From assembly GCF_900099815.1 (NCBI RefSeq), contig NZ_FNCW01000004.1:186001-250000 (forward strand): a stretch of 64,000 bases of DNA, in the 5' to 3' direction. The DNA comes from Psychroflexus sediminis (GTDB taxonomy: Bacteria; Bacteroidota; Bacteroidia; Flavobacteriales; Flavobacteriaceae). The notes beneath the pieces are model-generated. The model was not told the origin of the DNA. It searched no databases and saw only the letters and a list, made by a program, of their open reading frames with translations. The first letter of the stretch is position 1; each line of letters begins with the position of its first letter. Positions 28,293-36,919 of the stretch are shown piece by piece. A program made the position numbers and the translations under genes.

Positions 28293-28661
28293 TCATCTCA
28301 GCAAACCTTCACGCTGAGATTTAGGAAGCTTGCTCACCACCAGCGCATAGCTGTGGTTGATGAGATTCTGAATTACTTTTTTGGAAAGTTGAGATCCATC
28401 GACGACCACTGTATTCCAATGTTTCTTGTTCATATGATAACCCGGAAAGACCTCATCCGGATATTTTTCTCTGTATTCAATAGCTTTTTCGGGGTCGCAT
28501 TTTAGGTTTAAGCTGTGGTCTCCCGCTTCCCATTTTTTCAAAGAAGTAAGCGCAAATACTTTGCCTTTCACTTTAAACACCAGGGTGTCGTTATCAAAGG
28601 GAAAGTCTTCGGTTGCTTCAGGTTTGCCAAGGCAGTAGTCTCGTAGTTCTTCGATATTCAT
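28293..28661 (-). CDS. MmcQ/YjbR family protein
   Basis: A 122-residue protein with the family outline: NIEELRDYCLGKPEATEDFP at the N-terminus, then FKVKGKVFALTSL, LNLKCDPEKA, the GYHMNKKHWNTV centre and a C-terminal helix pair with the SYALVVSKLPKS ending. The fold resembles a double-wing DNA-binding motif, but a biochemical function is not established. The start is set at ATG 28661, because the longer frame adds 16 polar residues without similarity. It is monocistronic. Confidence 0.88.
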   Translation of the reverse strand: MNIEELRDYCLGKPEATEDFPFDNDTLVFKVKGKVFALTSLKKWEAGDHSLNLKCDPEKAIEYREKYPDEVFPGYHMNKKHWNTVVVDGSQLSKKVIQNLINHSYALVVSKLPKSQREGLLR

Positions 28662-28849
28662 TTTTGATATATTAAATCGGTTCGAGTGGTTTTTGGTCTT
28701 CTCATCCAAAAAGAAAATAAAAAAATGCAGAGTGAACTACAGGGCTTCAACACATATCTTTAAAATTCAACAGAAAGTGGATAAGCCTATATTTTTTCTC
28801 ATGGCGGAGAGCAAAAACAAGCGGTCAGTCTTGTTAATGACTGCCCTAA

Positions 28850-29995
28850 TCAGGAACCTCGGGGCGATTTTAAATTTAGCATAAATAATTCTGAAGCAAT
28901 CCCATCGGACAAAAATTTACCTTCATCGGTTACTTTGAGAATATCGCCTTCAAGTTTCAATAAACCCTGGTGTTGAAACTCCTGGATATGATCCATCAAA
29001 TAAGCCGCGTAAGTCAATCCAAATTCGGTTTCAACCACTTTCAAATCCACACCCCATTTGGTTCTAAGACGAGTCATAATATATTCATTATACCGATCTG
29101 TCGTGGACAGGTCTTCGAACTCAGCAGGAAGTTGACCAGCTTCCAGGGCCTGGATGTATTTAGGGTTATTATTGATGTTCCAGCTACGCCTGCTGTTCAC
29201 AAAACTGTGGGCTGAAGGCCCGATGCCCAGATAAAATTTACCCGTCCAGTAGGCCGTGTTGTTTTGAGAAAAGTAGCCTGACTTACCGAAATTGGAAAAC
29301 TCGTAGTTCTCATAGCCTTGGGTATGCATGGTCTCTACTAAAATATCGAAATGCAGTTTAGCCACGTCATCATCCACTGGCGGAATGATCTCTTTGTCTA
29401 TAAAATGTTTTAAAGCCGTGTTGGGTTCTACTGTTAAAGCGTAACTGGAAATATGAGGAATATCGAGTTCCAGAGCTTTCGCCAGATTGGCTTCCCAGCG
29501 CTCTGCACTCATCTGAGGAATACCATAAATCAAATCAATCGAGATGTTATCAAAAAACTGCCTGGCCAGCAAAATAGAAGATTCAGCTTCTTCGGCATTA
29601 TGCGCTCTGTTCATCATTTTGAGATCCGCTTCAAAAAACGACTGTACACCGATGCTCAACCTGTTGACTTTGGTTTCCGACAACATTTTCAGATAACCAA
29701 AATCCAAATCATCCGGATTGGCTTCGAGAGTGATTTCGGGTTGCTCAACAACCTCATAATGCGCATAAATTGTTTTAAATATAGAAGTCAGATCTGCTTT
29801 GGTGAGTAGGCTCGGCGTTCCTCCTCCAAAATAAATATTCTCAACAACTCCGGGAAGCTCGTCTTTTCTCATTTCAAGTTCCTTACCAATCGCGTTTACC
29901 AATTTGTCTTTGTGTTTTAAAGAGGTCGAGAAGTGAAAATCACAGTAATGGCAAGCCTGCTTACAAAAAGGGATATGGATGTAAAGTGAACTCAT
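28850..29995 (-). CDS. hemW: HemW, radical SAM heme chaperone
   Basis: A 381-residue protein whose N-terminus SLYIHIPFCKQACHYCDF carries the radical SAM Cys-x3-Cys-x2-Cys cluster at residues 11, 15 and 18. YFGGGTPSLL, EANPDDL and RLSIGVQSF follow, as in HemW and HemN. The substrate-specific extra features of HemN (an additional N-terminal region) are missing, so HemW, a heme-binding chaperone rather than coproporphyrinogen dehydrogenase, is the better call. A promoter motif lies just upstream at 30010-30017. Confidence 0.93.
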   Translation of the reverse strand: MSSLYIHIPFCKQACHYCDFHFSTSLKHKDKLVNAIGKELEMRKDELPGVVENIYFGGGTPSLLTKADLTSIFKTIYAHYEVVEQPEITLEANPDDLDFGYLKMLSETKVNRLSIGVQSFFEADLKMMNRAHNAEEAESSILLARQFFDNISIDLIYGIPQMSAERWEANLAKALELDIPHISSYALTVEPNTALKHFIDKEIIPPVDDDVAKLHFDILVETMHTQGYENYEFSNFGKSGYFSQNNTAYWTGKFYLGIGPSAHSFVNSRRSWNINNNPKYIQALEAGQLPAEFEDLSTTDRYNEYIMTRLRTKWGVDLKVVETEFGLTYAAYLMDHIQEFQHQGLLKLEGDILKVTDEGKFLSDGIASELFMLNLKSPRGS

Positions 29996-30009
29996 TGAAA
30001 TTATTTTTT

Positions 30010-30017
30010 CAAAAGTA
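30010..30017 (-). promoter_or_regulatory. Candidate -7 element for hemW
   Basis: On the minus strand TACTTTTG matches TAnnTTTG only 15 bases before the hemW start, implying a very short leader. Confidence 0.45.
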
Positions 30018-30071
30018 TGATTTACTTAAGTGAATTCTTTAAGTTTAGGTTCGATTTAGACAAATAAAAAC

Positions 30072-30572
30072 ATGAGTATACTTTTAATCAGTTTAGGGTT
30101 CATCTGCTGTATTGTAGGTATTATCGGAAGTTTTCTGCCTGTTCTACCCGGTTTACCTATCTCCTGGATCGGCATTCTGCTTCTTTATGCCGTTCCTGAA
30201 GTGGAAGTGAGCTCAAGCATGCTGTGGATCACATTTGCGATCACTTTTGTTATTTTTATCCTGGATTACATCATTCCTGTGTTTGGAGTCAAAAAATATG
30301 GTGGTAGTAAATATGGCATGTACGGAGCAGGAATTGGTCTGGTCGTCGGCATCTTTACCCCTATTCCGCTCAGCGTTTTGGTTTTTCCTTTTTTAGGAGC
30401 CTATATCGCAGAACTCTATTATTCCAAAAAAGGAAGTCAGCAGGCTCTAAGAGCAGCTTTCGGCTCTTTTATTGGTTTTTTGACCTCTACGTTTATAGAA
30501 TTTATGGGAGCTTTGGCATTTCTTATTATTTTCAGTTATAAATTGATTCAGTATAGAGAGTTTTTATTTTGA
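30072..30572 (+). CDS. DUF456 membrane protein
   Basis: A 166-residue protein made almost entirely of four or more hydrophobic helices separated by short glycine-rich loops (GIIGSFLPVLPGLPISW, VFGVKKYGGSKYGMYG and GIFTPIPLSVLVFPFLGAYI). These are the conserved blocks of the DUF456 family. The function of the family is unknown; a small inner-membrane transporter-like role is often suggested. It is followed after 68 bases by a glycosyltransferase gene. Confidence 0.88.
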   Translation: MSILLISLGFICCIVGIIGSFLPVLPGLPISWIGILLLYAVPEVEVSSSMLWITFAITFVIFILDYIIPVFGVKKYGGSKYGMYGAGIGLVVGIFTPIPLSVLVFPFLGAYIAELYYSKKGSQQALRAAFGSFIGFLTSTFIEFMGALAFLIIFSYKLIQYREFLF

Positions 30573-30640
30573 ACCGGCCGTCCGCGTTTTTCAGGCGAAT
30601 TCGTTACAAGCCGACTTCATCCCTTTAGACATTTTACCTT

Positions 30641-31315
30641 ATGCTCATTAGTATTATTATACCGGCCTTAAATGAAGAAAAGTATATTGCTAAGGTGCTT
30701 GAACACAGCTTAAGCCTTCCAGGCCATTTTGAAGTTATCGTTGTGGATGGCGGTAGTCAGGACCAGACTCTAGCCATAGCCAAAGGCTTCGACACTGTAA
30801 ACGTCTTGCGATCCAAAAAAGGCAGAGCTAACCAAATGAATCATGGAGCCGATCACGCTCATGGAGATGTTTTTCTTTTTTTGCATGCCGATACCTTTTT
30901 ACCACCTGATGCTTATAATTCTATTATGGAATTCATAGGGCTTAAAAAAGTCATAGGTGGAAGCTTTAGATTGATAGTGAAAGACAAACATCCTATTTTC
31001 AAACTCTATACGTGGTGTAGCCAGTTCAGCCTAGAATTTTTCACTTACGGCGATCATGGAATCTTTGTCAAATCTGAAACTTTTAGAACCATAAATGGTT
31101 TTAAAACCATGGACTTTATGGAAGATGTCGAAATTCAAAAGCGACTTCGAAGACAAGGTAAATTCAAAAAACTAAAGTCTGCCGTGATGACCTCCAACAG
31201 GAGATTCCAGAAAAACGGGATTTTTTTACAACTAACAGCTGATGTTTTACTGGTTATCTTATTTAAAATCGGTGTTTCTCCTAATCGACTTAAGAGGTAT
31301 TACCCGGATAACTGA
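30641..31315 (+). CDS. Family 2 glycosyltransferase, TIGR04283-like
   Basis: A 224-residue GT-A enzyme. It starts LISIIIPALNEEKYIAKVL and shows VIVVDGGSQDQT, KKGRANQMNHGA, LFLHADTFLPPDAY with the metal-binding Asp, and GDHGIFVKSETF. The R-x-x-Q-M-N-x-G-A and L-F-L-H-A-D-T pattern is that of the TIGR04283 group, some members of which sit near arsenosugar genes. No arsenic genes are seen here, so the substrate remains unknown. Confidence 0.85.
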   Translation: MLISIIIPALNEEKYIAKVLEHSLSLPGHFEVIVVDGGSQDQTLAIAKGFDTVNVLRSKKGRANQMNHGADHAHGDVFLFLHADTFLPPDAYNSIMEFIGLKKVIGGSFRLIVKDKHPIFKLYTWCSQFSLEFFTYGDHGIFVKSETFRTINGFKTMDFMEDVEIQKRLRRQGKFKKLKSAVMTSNRRFQKNGIFLQLTADVLLVILFKIGVSPNRLKRYYPDN

Positions 31316-31552
31316 TCCAAAAAAAGCATATGATGTTCCTGTTTGCGCCTCTCCTGTTTACACCAAGCAGGTGTATTAAATCCTGCGGAGGATAAATCCA
31401 AGAGCAGTCAAAAAAAATCAAACCAACTTGTTGAACCAAAAAGGTTAAAATTATAAAAAAGCCTTTCCATGCTTTTTTAATATCTGTAAATTATAAATGT
31501 AACTAAGAAAATACTATAGGCATTAATGCTTACTAACTTAAAAAAATAAACA

Positions 31553-32008
31553 ATGAAAAATTCAAACTTAAGCTTCGATAAATTTGCCAAAGATGCCAAC
31601 CTGTATATTAAAAAATTAGCTTTAGATTTGGGTCACCCGGAAGAAAAAGATCGCACCTTGAGGTTGTGGCGTGCGGTCATGCACACCATAAGAGACCGTA
31701 TTCATATCGGAGAATCGCTTCAAATAACAGAACCCCTTCCCATGATTTTCAAAGGGATTTATGTTGAAGGCTTGACCTTTTCTGAAAAGCCATCCTTAAG
31801 TTATGATACTCTTGAAGAGATGAAAGACCAGGTGAAAAAACATCAGGACATGTACGGTGAAGAAGATTTTTCATGGTCAAAACCCACTGAAGAGCTTGTT
31901 GCTATTGTCCTGAACTCTCTTAAGGATTTTATGTCTGAAAACCAGTTAAGCCACATCATAGAACAAATGCCCAAGGAAATTAAAGAAAGCCTGAAGAAAG
32001 CAGTATAA
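31553..32008 (+). CDS. DUF2267 family protein
   Basis: A 151-residue, mostly helical soluble protein. The N-terminal pattern with LDLGHPEEKDRTLRLWRAV and RDRIHIGESLQ, and the C-terminal FMSENQLSHIIEQMPKEIKE, match the DUF2267 family, in which a helix bundle repeats twice. The role is unknown, though members are sometimes induced by stress. It is monocistronic, with an A+T-rich leader of about 235 bases separating it from the upstream glycosyltransferase. Confidence 0.82.
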   Translation: MKNSNLSFDKFAKDANLYIKKLALDLGHPEEKDRTLRLWRAVMHTIRDRIHIGESLQITEPLPMIFKGIYVEGLTFSEKPSLSYDTLEEMKDQVKKHQDMYGEEDFSWSKPTEELVAIVLNSLKDFMSENQLSHIIEQMPKEIKESLKKAV

Positions 32009-32297
32009 CCTAACAGAAGACCTTTTGTGATTTTTTTAAAGAAGAGAAAGCATAAGACTCCGGGACATTGGCAAAAAGTAGATTTCAGGTTCATTTATAG
32101 CTCAAAATAAATACATCGTCAGTAGTGTATTTTAAAACTTGGTGATTCTCAATGTGTTTTTTTAAGGTATTGCCCTGATAATCAGCGCAAATTTTACGAG
32201 CAGTTGATTAAACCATTTTTTTAACAAAAAAATGTACCCGCTATGACAACATCTTCTAGCAAACTTCCGTTATTTACAACAACTAAAATAAATAAAC

Positions 32298-33128
32298 ATG
32301 AAGACCAACAAAATAGTATTAGCCCTGAGTACGGCAGTCATTATGTCTGGCTGTGTTTCTAAAAAGAAATACACAGAATTGCAAACTAATTTGGATCAAA
32401 CCAAATCAGAGTTGATGCAAACCCGAGTTGAAAAGGAAGAACTTGAAGACCAAATGAATCAAATTGAAATGCGTGTCGAGCGTTACAATTCAAAAATTGC
32501 TTCTTTACAAACTGAAAAAGAAGGGATGATGGTAAGTGTTCCCAACGAAAGCATTGTTCTGTCAGAAAAAAATAAAGAAGCGATGCGGAGAACTTTAAAA
32601 GATGTTCCGGCTTCTAAGCTTGCAGGAGCAACTTCGCTAAGAGATTCTTTGAACATAGCTATTTCTCATAACATTTCAAAAAAGATTGGAGAATCTGGAG
32701 AAGATCTCAATGTATCTATTGAAGAAACTATGGTCAAGATCAATATAGATGACAATCTCCTGTTTGGGGATAGCAGTTATAGAATAGGAAACGATGCAGA
32801 TGACATCCTTTCTAGAATTGCAGAGGTTGTAAAATCAGAACCCTCCTTAGAAGTTTTGGTCGAAGGTCATACCGATAGCAGAACTGTTAAAGAAGACAGC
32901 TATATTGTTGACAACTGGGACTTAAGTGCAAGAAGAAGTGCAGCCGTTGTACGAAGATTGGAAGAGAAATTCAATGTGCCGTCTGAGCAAATGATTGTAG
33001 CGGGAAGATCTAGTTATGACCCTGTTGTTCCTAACGATTCAAAAGCCAATATGGCCAAAAACCGTAGAACTCAAATTGTCATTATGCCCAACTTAGATAA
33101 ATTTTTCGCCATGCTCGGTGAGGACTAG
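32298..33128 (+). CDS. OmpA-family lipoprotein
   Basis: A 276-residue protein with a lipoprotein signal (VIMSGCVSK, lipid Cys at about residue 19). A coiled-coil follows (about 25-75, regular Leu/Glu heptads including QTRVEKEELEDQMNQIEMR), then a C-terminal OmpA domain with VLVEGHTDSRTV and NWDLSARRSAAVVRRLEE, the peptidoglycan-binding loop. It should link the outer membrane to the cell wall, like Pal-type proteins. A strong terminator follows. Confidence 0.92.
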   Translation: MKTNKIVLALSTAVIMSGCVSKKKYTELQTNLDQTKSELMQTRVEKEELEDQMNQIEMRVERYNSKIASLQTEKEGMMVSVPNESIVLSEKNKEAMRRTLKDVPASKLAGATSLRDSLNIAISHNISKKIGESGEDLNVSIEETMVKINIDDNLLFGDSSYRIGNDADDILSRIAEVVKSEPSLEVLVEGHTDSRTVKEDSYIVDNWDLSARRSAAVVRRLEEKFNVPSEQMIVAGRSSYDPVVPNDSKANMAKNRRTQIVIMPNLDKFFAMLGED

Positions 33129-33155
33129 TTTCAGAGGAAAATCCAACATATACTT

Positions 33156-33189
33156 AAAATCCTGATTATTCATTTAATCAGGATTTTTT
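33156..33189 (+). terminator. Terminator of the OmpA-family gene
   Basis: A 13-bp stem (33156-33168 and 33175-33187) with a short loop and a run of T follows the gene by 28 bases. Confidence 0.88.
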
Positions 33190-33289
33190 TTGATTCTGAG
33201 AATATGAATAGCCTAAAGCGATAAAATAAAGCTAAAAGCATTGATGTTTAGAGCATTATCTTTAATTTAAAATAAATTTGATAAAAACT

Positions 33290-34078
33290 ATGGATCTTAA
33301 ACATAAAAAGGTGATGATTACTGGCGGAAGTGCTGGTATAGGAAAAGCTTTAATCAAAGAATTAATAACGCAAGGGGTTAAGGATTTTGCTGTAATTGGT
33401 CGGTCTCAAGACAAGCTGAATGCACTCACAGAAGAGTTTGAAGAAGTGAATTTTATACTTGTGCCTGGTGATGTTTCAAAATTGAATGCTATTGAAAACT
33501 TTGTAAAGGAGGTCAGCAATAACTGGAGCCATATCGACTTGCTTATCAATAATGCGGGAGTTGTAAGCGCAGATTCTCTTCAGGAGATGACTGATGAAGA
33601 CATCGTCGATCAAATCAACATTAACCTTACGGGGCTTATTTTACTGACCAAAAAGGCTCTGCCTTTACTCTTAAAAAGCGACGAAGCCGGACTTATGAAC
33701 ATCTCTTCAGGCTTGGGCTATATCGCCAAACCTTTCTATTCGGTTTATGCCGCCACCAAAGCTGGCGTGAGACATTTTTCTGAAGCTATGCGAAGGGAAC
33801 TTATTTTTGAAAATATTCATGTCATGACGGTTTATCCTACCGCAACCGATACTGATATGATGAGCAGTGCCAAGGTAGACCAGATGGATAGTCCTGAGCT
33901 GGTTGCCAAAAAATCTGTTGATGGATTATTGAATAAAGAAATAAATGTGATTTTGGGTGGTGAACAGCGTATAAAGGATATCGATACGAATTTCAACCAC
34001 CCCTTAAAGATCGATAAGTCCGTCAAAGAAAATTACGAAGCTTACAAAGAGAGAACAGAAGCGCACAGAGCCATGTAA
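33290..34078 (+). CDS. Short-chain dehydrogenase/reductase
   Basis: A 262-residue Rossmann-fold oxidoreductase. The cofactor motif TGGSAGIG is at residues 11-18, followed by NNAG, a catalytic Ser in MNISSGLG and YAATK (Tyr-x3-Lys). I set the start at ATG 33290; a TTG four codons upstream is less likely. The absence of an acidic residue at the end of strand 2 (VIGRSQDKL) suggests NADP preference. The substrate is unknown. A HAD gene follows after 10 bases, probably co-transcribed. Confidence 0.9.
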   Translation: MDLKHKKVMITGGSAGIGKALIKELITQGVKDFAVIGRSQDKLNALTEEFEEVNFILVPGDVSKLNAIENFVKEVSNNWSHIDLLINNAGVVSADSLQEMTDEDIVDQININLTGLILLTKKALPLLLKSDEAGLMNISSGLGYIAKPFYSVYAATKAGVRHFSEAMRRELIFENIHVMTVYPTATDTDMMSSAKVDQMDSPELVAKKSVDGLLNKEINVILGGEQRIKDIDTNFNHPLKIDKSVKENYEAYKERTEAHRAM

Positions 34079-34088
34079 TTCAAAAATT

Positions 34089-34760
34089 ATGACACCACAG
34101 CTGCTTATTTTCGATGTGAATGAAACCCTGCTGGATCTTTCACCTATGAAAGAAGGCATTACTAAATTACTAGGGAACCCAAATGCCTACGAAGACTGGT
34201 TTTCAATATTGATCCAAATGGCAATGGTTGAAACTTTGACAGATAAGTATTCAGATTTTGGTGAAATAGGAGCGGCTGCTTTAACGATGACCTCACAGAA
34301 GCATTCAAAATCTATTTCAGAGGAAGATCTAAAACTCACATTACACCTCATCAAAGAATTAAAACCTCACCCTGAAGTTAAAGAAGCTTTGGAAAAATTG
34401 AAATCTAAAGGTTTTAGGCTTGTTGCTCTAACTAATGGCGGCCGGGAAACTTTAGAACAACAGATGAATTATTCCGGATTGGAATCCCTATTTGATGGCT
34501 TTTATAGTGTCGAATCTGTAAGGAAATTCAAACCCCATCCAGATGCTTATCATCATGTTTTAAAGAAGGAAAAAACAAGCCCTGAAGAGTCCATGCTTGT
34601 TGCAGCACATGCCTGGGATATTGCCGGAGCTCAACAGCTAGGAATGCAAACGGCTTTTATAAAAAGGCCTGGTAAATTTCCCTATCCGAAAGGTAAAAAA
34701 CCCCCGCTCATTTGTAAAGATTTTACGGAACTTTATATGAAACTCACTGTTGATGCTTAG
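34089..34760 (+). CDS. HAD hydrolase, haloacid dehalogenase type II
   Basis: A 223-residue HAD-superfamily enzyme. The nucleophile motif is LIFDVNETLLDL, motif II is ALTNGG, and motif III and IV correspond to KPHPDAYHHVL and VAAHAWDIAGAQ. The cap region and overall length fit the type II haloacid dehalogenase group, although many such proteins are general phosphatases or dehalogenases of unknown substrate. It overlaps the stop of the convergent flavodoxin-fold gene by four bases. Confidence 0.88.
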   Translation: MTPQLLIFDVNETLLDLSPMKEGITKLLGNPNAYEDWFSILIQMAMVETLTDKYSDFGEIGAAALTMTSQKHSKSISEEDLKLTLHLIKELKPHPEVKEALEKLKSKGFRLVALTNGGRETLEQQMNYSGLESLFDGFYSVESVRKFKPHPDAYHHVLKKEKTSPEESMLVAAHAWDIAGAQQLGMQTAFIKRPGKFPYPKGKKPPLICKDFTELYMKLTVDA

Positions 34761-35488
34761 CGATATTCTGGGTTTTCAAAATTCCATCGTTTGCCTGCAT
34801 CCCAGTCTTTACGAGAGTTTCCATAAGCTGGATAACCTCCATTGGATTTAAGCATATTGGCGAGATGCAACAAATTATAGGTCATAAAGGTGGTGTTTCT
34901 ATTGGTAAATTCAGTATTTACACCTGCAGGTTCATCCAGTTTTTCGCCACCCCACTCTGTATCCCCATAACTTGGACCAGGTCCTACTTCGCCTATCCAG
35001 CCCGCATCAGCCTGAGGAGGAATGCTATAGCCTAAGTGTTGTAGAGCAAACAATATCCCCATGGAACAATGCTTCACGCCATCTTCATTACCCGTGATAA
35101 GGCAGCCACCAACTTTCCCATAATACACATACTGCCCTTTATCGTTATGATAGCCGGACATGGCATATAAGCGCTCGATCACTTTGGAGGCCACAGAAGA
35201 GCGTTCACCCAACCAAATGGGTGTTCCCAGTACTAAAATATCTGCACTTATAATCTTCTCATAAAGCGACGGCCAATCATCACGCTTCTCTCCTTCTTCT
35301 ACCATGTCGGGTTGAACTCCAACAGGCAAATGATAATCTACAGGTCTTATGATTTCCACCTCTACCCCTTCTTTTTTCATGAGGTCTATAGAGATATTCA
35401 TCAATGAGCGGGTATGGCTTTTTCTGGGCGACTTTTTTAAAGTGCAGTTTAAAAATACGGCTTTTACATCTTTAAATGAACTATTCAT
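34757..35488 (-). CDS. Flavodoxin-fold NAD(P)H oxidoreductase
   Basis: A 243-residue protein of the NADPH-dependent FMN reductase type. It shows AVFLNCTLKKSPRKSHTRSL at the FMN-phosphate-binding loop, LGTPIWLGERSS for the isoalloxazine contact and GGCLITGNEDG. It should reduce quinones or other electrophiles with bound flavin. It converges with the HAD gene and shares the direction of the LysR gene upstream, with 61 bases between, so a joint transcript with lysR is possible. Confidence 0.85.
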   Translation of the reverse strand: MNSSFKDVKAVFLNCTLKKSPRKSHTRSLMNISIDLMKKEGVEVEIIRPVDYHLPVGVQPDMVEEGEKRDDWPSLYEKIISADILVLGTPIWLGERSSVASKVIERLYAMSGYHNDKGQYVYYGKVGGCLITGNEDGVKHCSMGILFALQHLGYSIPPQADAGWIGEVGPGPSYGDTEWGGEKLDEPAGVNTEFTNRNTTFMTYNLLHLANMLKSNGGYPAYGNSRKDWDAGKRWNFENPEYR

Positions 35489-35549
35489 GAGAAGAGAGGT
35501 TCAGATTTGTACTAAAATTAATCAATTAATACTTAAAACCCTAAAACGA

Positions 35550-36476
35550 TTAATTATAGGTCTCGATCCAGGAGAAATGCTCCTGTGCAATTTTTTCCTT
35601 TTCAAGTTCCAGGTGGTCTAAAAACGCCTTGGCTACAGGTGTCAGTTTTTTCGACTTCAACCATACCACCTGCCAGGTGCTTGAAAGGGGTAGGTTATGG
35701 ACAGGTACAATTTGGAGATCTTTTTCTTTGAGTTCATTTTTAATTCCTATTAGCGGCATTATAGAAATTCCCAAGCCAGCCATTACCGCTTGTTTTACAG
35801 CTTCGTTGGAGGTTAGTTCCATTTTCTTTCTCACCTGGAAATTATGCTTCGAAATATAATTTTCCATGGCTTTTCGCGTGGCAGACCCTTCTTCTCTAAA
35901 AATAAGGGGTAGCTGAGTCAAAAGTTGTTCTTTATTTGCAAGTTGTTCTTGAGATAAGTGTCGTCCAGCTACGAGAAAAAGCTGATTTTGCATCAGCTCA
36001 AGGCTACTCACTTTAAGCTTTTTGGGCAGTACAGAAATCAGTGCAAAATCAACTTCATTTTTTTCCATGCTTCTGACCACTTTAGTTTTATTGGTCACAT
36101 CCATGATGAGATCGACACCTGCATGTTTATTCATGAATTCTGATAAGAAAAAAGGCATGACATATTTCCCTGTTGAAGCAACAGAAATTTTGATTCTACC
36201 CGATAATTTTCCCTTAAAAGCATTGGTTTTATAATTAATGGCTTCTACTTCTTCAAGGATTTTTTTGGCCGCTTCAGCAATTTCATTGCCAAAATCCGTA
36301 ACGAAAAGTTGCCTCCCAACAATTTCAGTTAAAGGAATCGAGAATTGGTCCTGGAAGTTTTTAAGCTGTATAGATACTGCTGGCTGAGTTAAGTGAAGCT
36401 TTTCAGCTGTTCTTGTAATGCTCTTAGAATTTGCTATTTCCGAAAATATGAGCAACTGGTGCAAAGTATAATTCAT
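35550..36476 (-). CDS. LysR-family regulator of the dab operon
   Basis: A 308-residue transcription factor with an N-terminal winged helix-turn-helix (about 3-62, including ITRTAEKLHLTQPAVSIQLK) and a C-terminal substrate-binding domain. It is transcribed divergently from the small protein, dabB and dabA, with a 93-base gap that contains a perfect 17-base palindrome, which is the classic LysR layout. CbbR-type LysR regulators control carbon-concentrating genes in autotrophs; by position this is a likely activator of DAB genes, but the inducer is unknown. Confidence 0.92.
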   Translation of the reverse strand: MNYTLHQLLIFSEIANSKSITRTAEKLHLTQPAVSIQLKNFQDQFSIPLTEIVGRQLFVTDFGNEIAEAAKKILEEVEAINYKTNAFKGKLSGRIKISVASTGKYVMPFFLSEFMNKHAGVDLIMDVTNKTKVVRSMEKNEVDFALISVLPKKLKVSSLELMQNQLFLVAGRHLSQEQLANKEQLLTQLPLIFREEGSATRKAMENYISKHNFQVRKKMELTSNEAVKQAVMAGLGISIMPLIGIKNELKEKDLQIVPVHNLPLSSTWQVVWLKSKKLTPVAKAFLDHLELEKEKIAQEHFSWIETYN

Positions 36477-36484
36477 AATTTATT

Positions 36485-36501
36485 TTAATGAATTGCATTA
36501 A
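36485..36501. promoter_or_regulatory. Candidate LysR operator between lysR and the dab genes
   Basis: TTAATG-AATTG-CATTAA is a perfect inverted repeat containing the LysR core T-N11-A. It lies 9 bases upstream of the lysR start. A second, looser TTAT...ATAA pair lies at about 36519-36537, nearer the dab side. Confidence 0.6.
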
Positions 36502-36569
36502 TTATATAAATAAAAATTTATGAATCTAATTTATAATATTTGCATCACAAATCAAAATCATTTTTCACT

Positions 36570-36872
36570 ATGGAGGCAAATCAAACATTGACAACCAAAA
36601 ACAAAAAGGTAAAATTAGTAGACGGCGAGTTTACTCCCACTCAGGCTTCGGATATTTTAAATGCCTTAATCGATCAGAAAATAAACTATCACAAAATTGA
36701 AAACCTACAGCACTGGGAACAAAATCACAACAATGACTCTAAACCGTTTATCACTAGAATTCAAGCATTAGAAAAAGAGAAAGAGGCTGTTGATCGCTAT
36801 ATCTCCGAAATTAGAAAGGAGGGCAAAAAAATAAGCATAAACGGCATTATAACCTTGAATTCGATAGATTAA
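36570..36872 (+). CDS. Small hypothetical protein of the dab operon
   Basis: A 100-residue soluble protein. The sequence has KVKLVDGEFTPTQASDILN, then an acidic and helical middle with a regular charged helix (about 60-85), and a last strand KKISINGIITLNSID. I do not recognise a family with a known function, though similar short proteins occur in other flavobacteria. Start at ATG 36570, because the 10-codon upstream extension (MHHKSKSFFT) is unlikely. It lies 47 bases before dabB in the same orientation and shares the regulator-divergent promoter. Confidence 0.7.
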   Translation: MEANQTLTTKNKKVKLVDGEFTPTQASDILNALIDQKINYHKIENLQHWEQNHNNDSKPFITRIQALEKEKEAVDRYISEIRKEGKKISINGIITLNSID

Positions 36873-36919
36873 GCATAAAGCTAAGCCAGGCTTTATGCAA
36901 ACAAATTTAAAAACTTACT

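Noticed and set aside
28850-29995. Considered as oxygen-independent coproporphyrinogen dehydrogenase HemN
   Set aside because: The protein is shorter and lacks the HemN N-terminal extension; its opening matches HemW.
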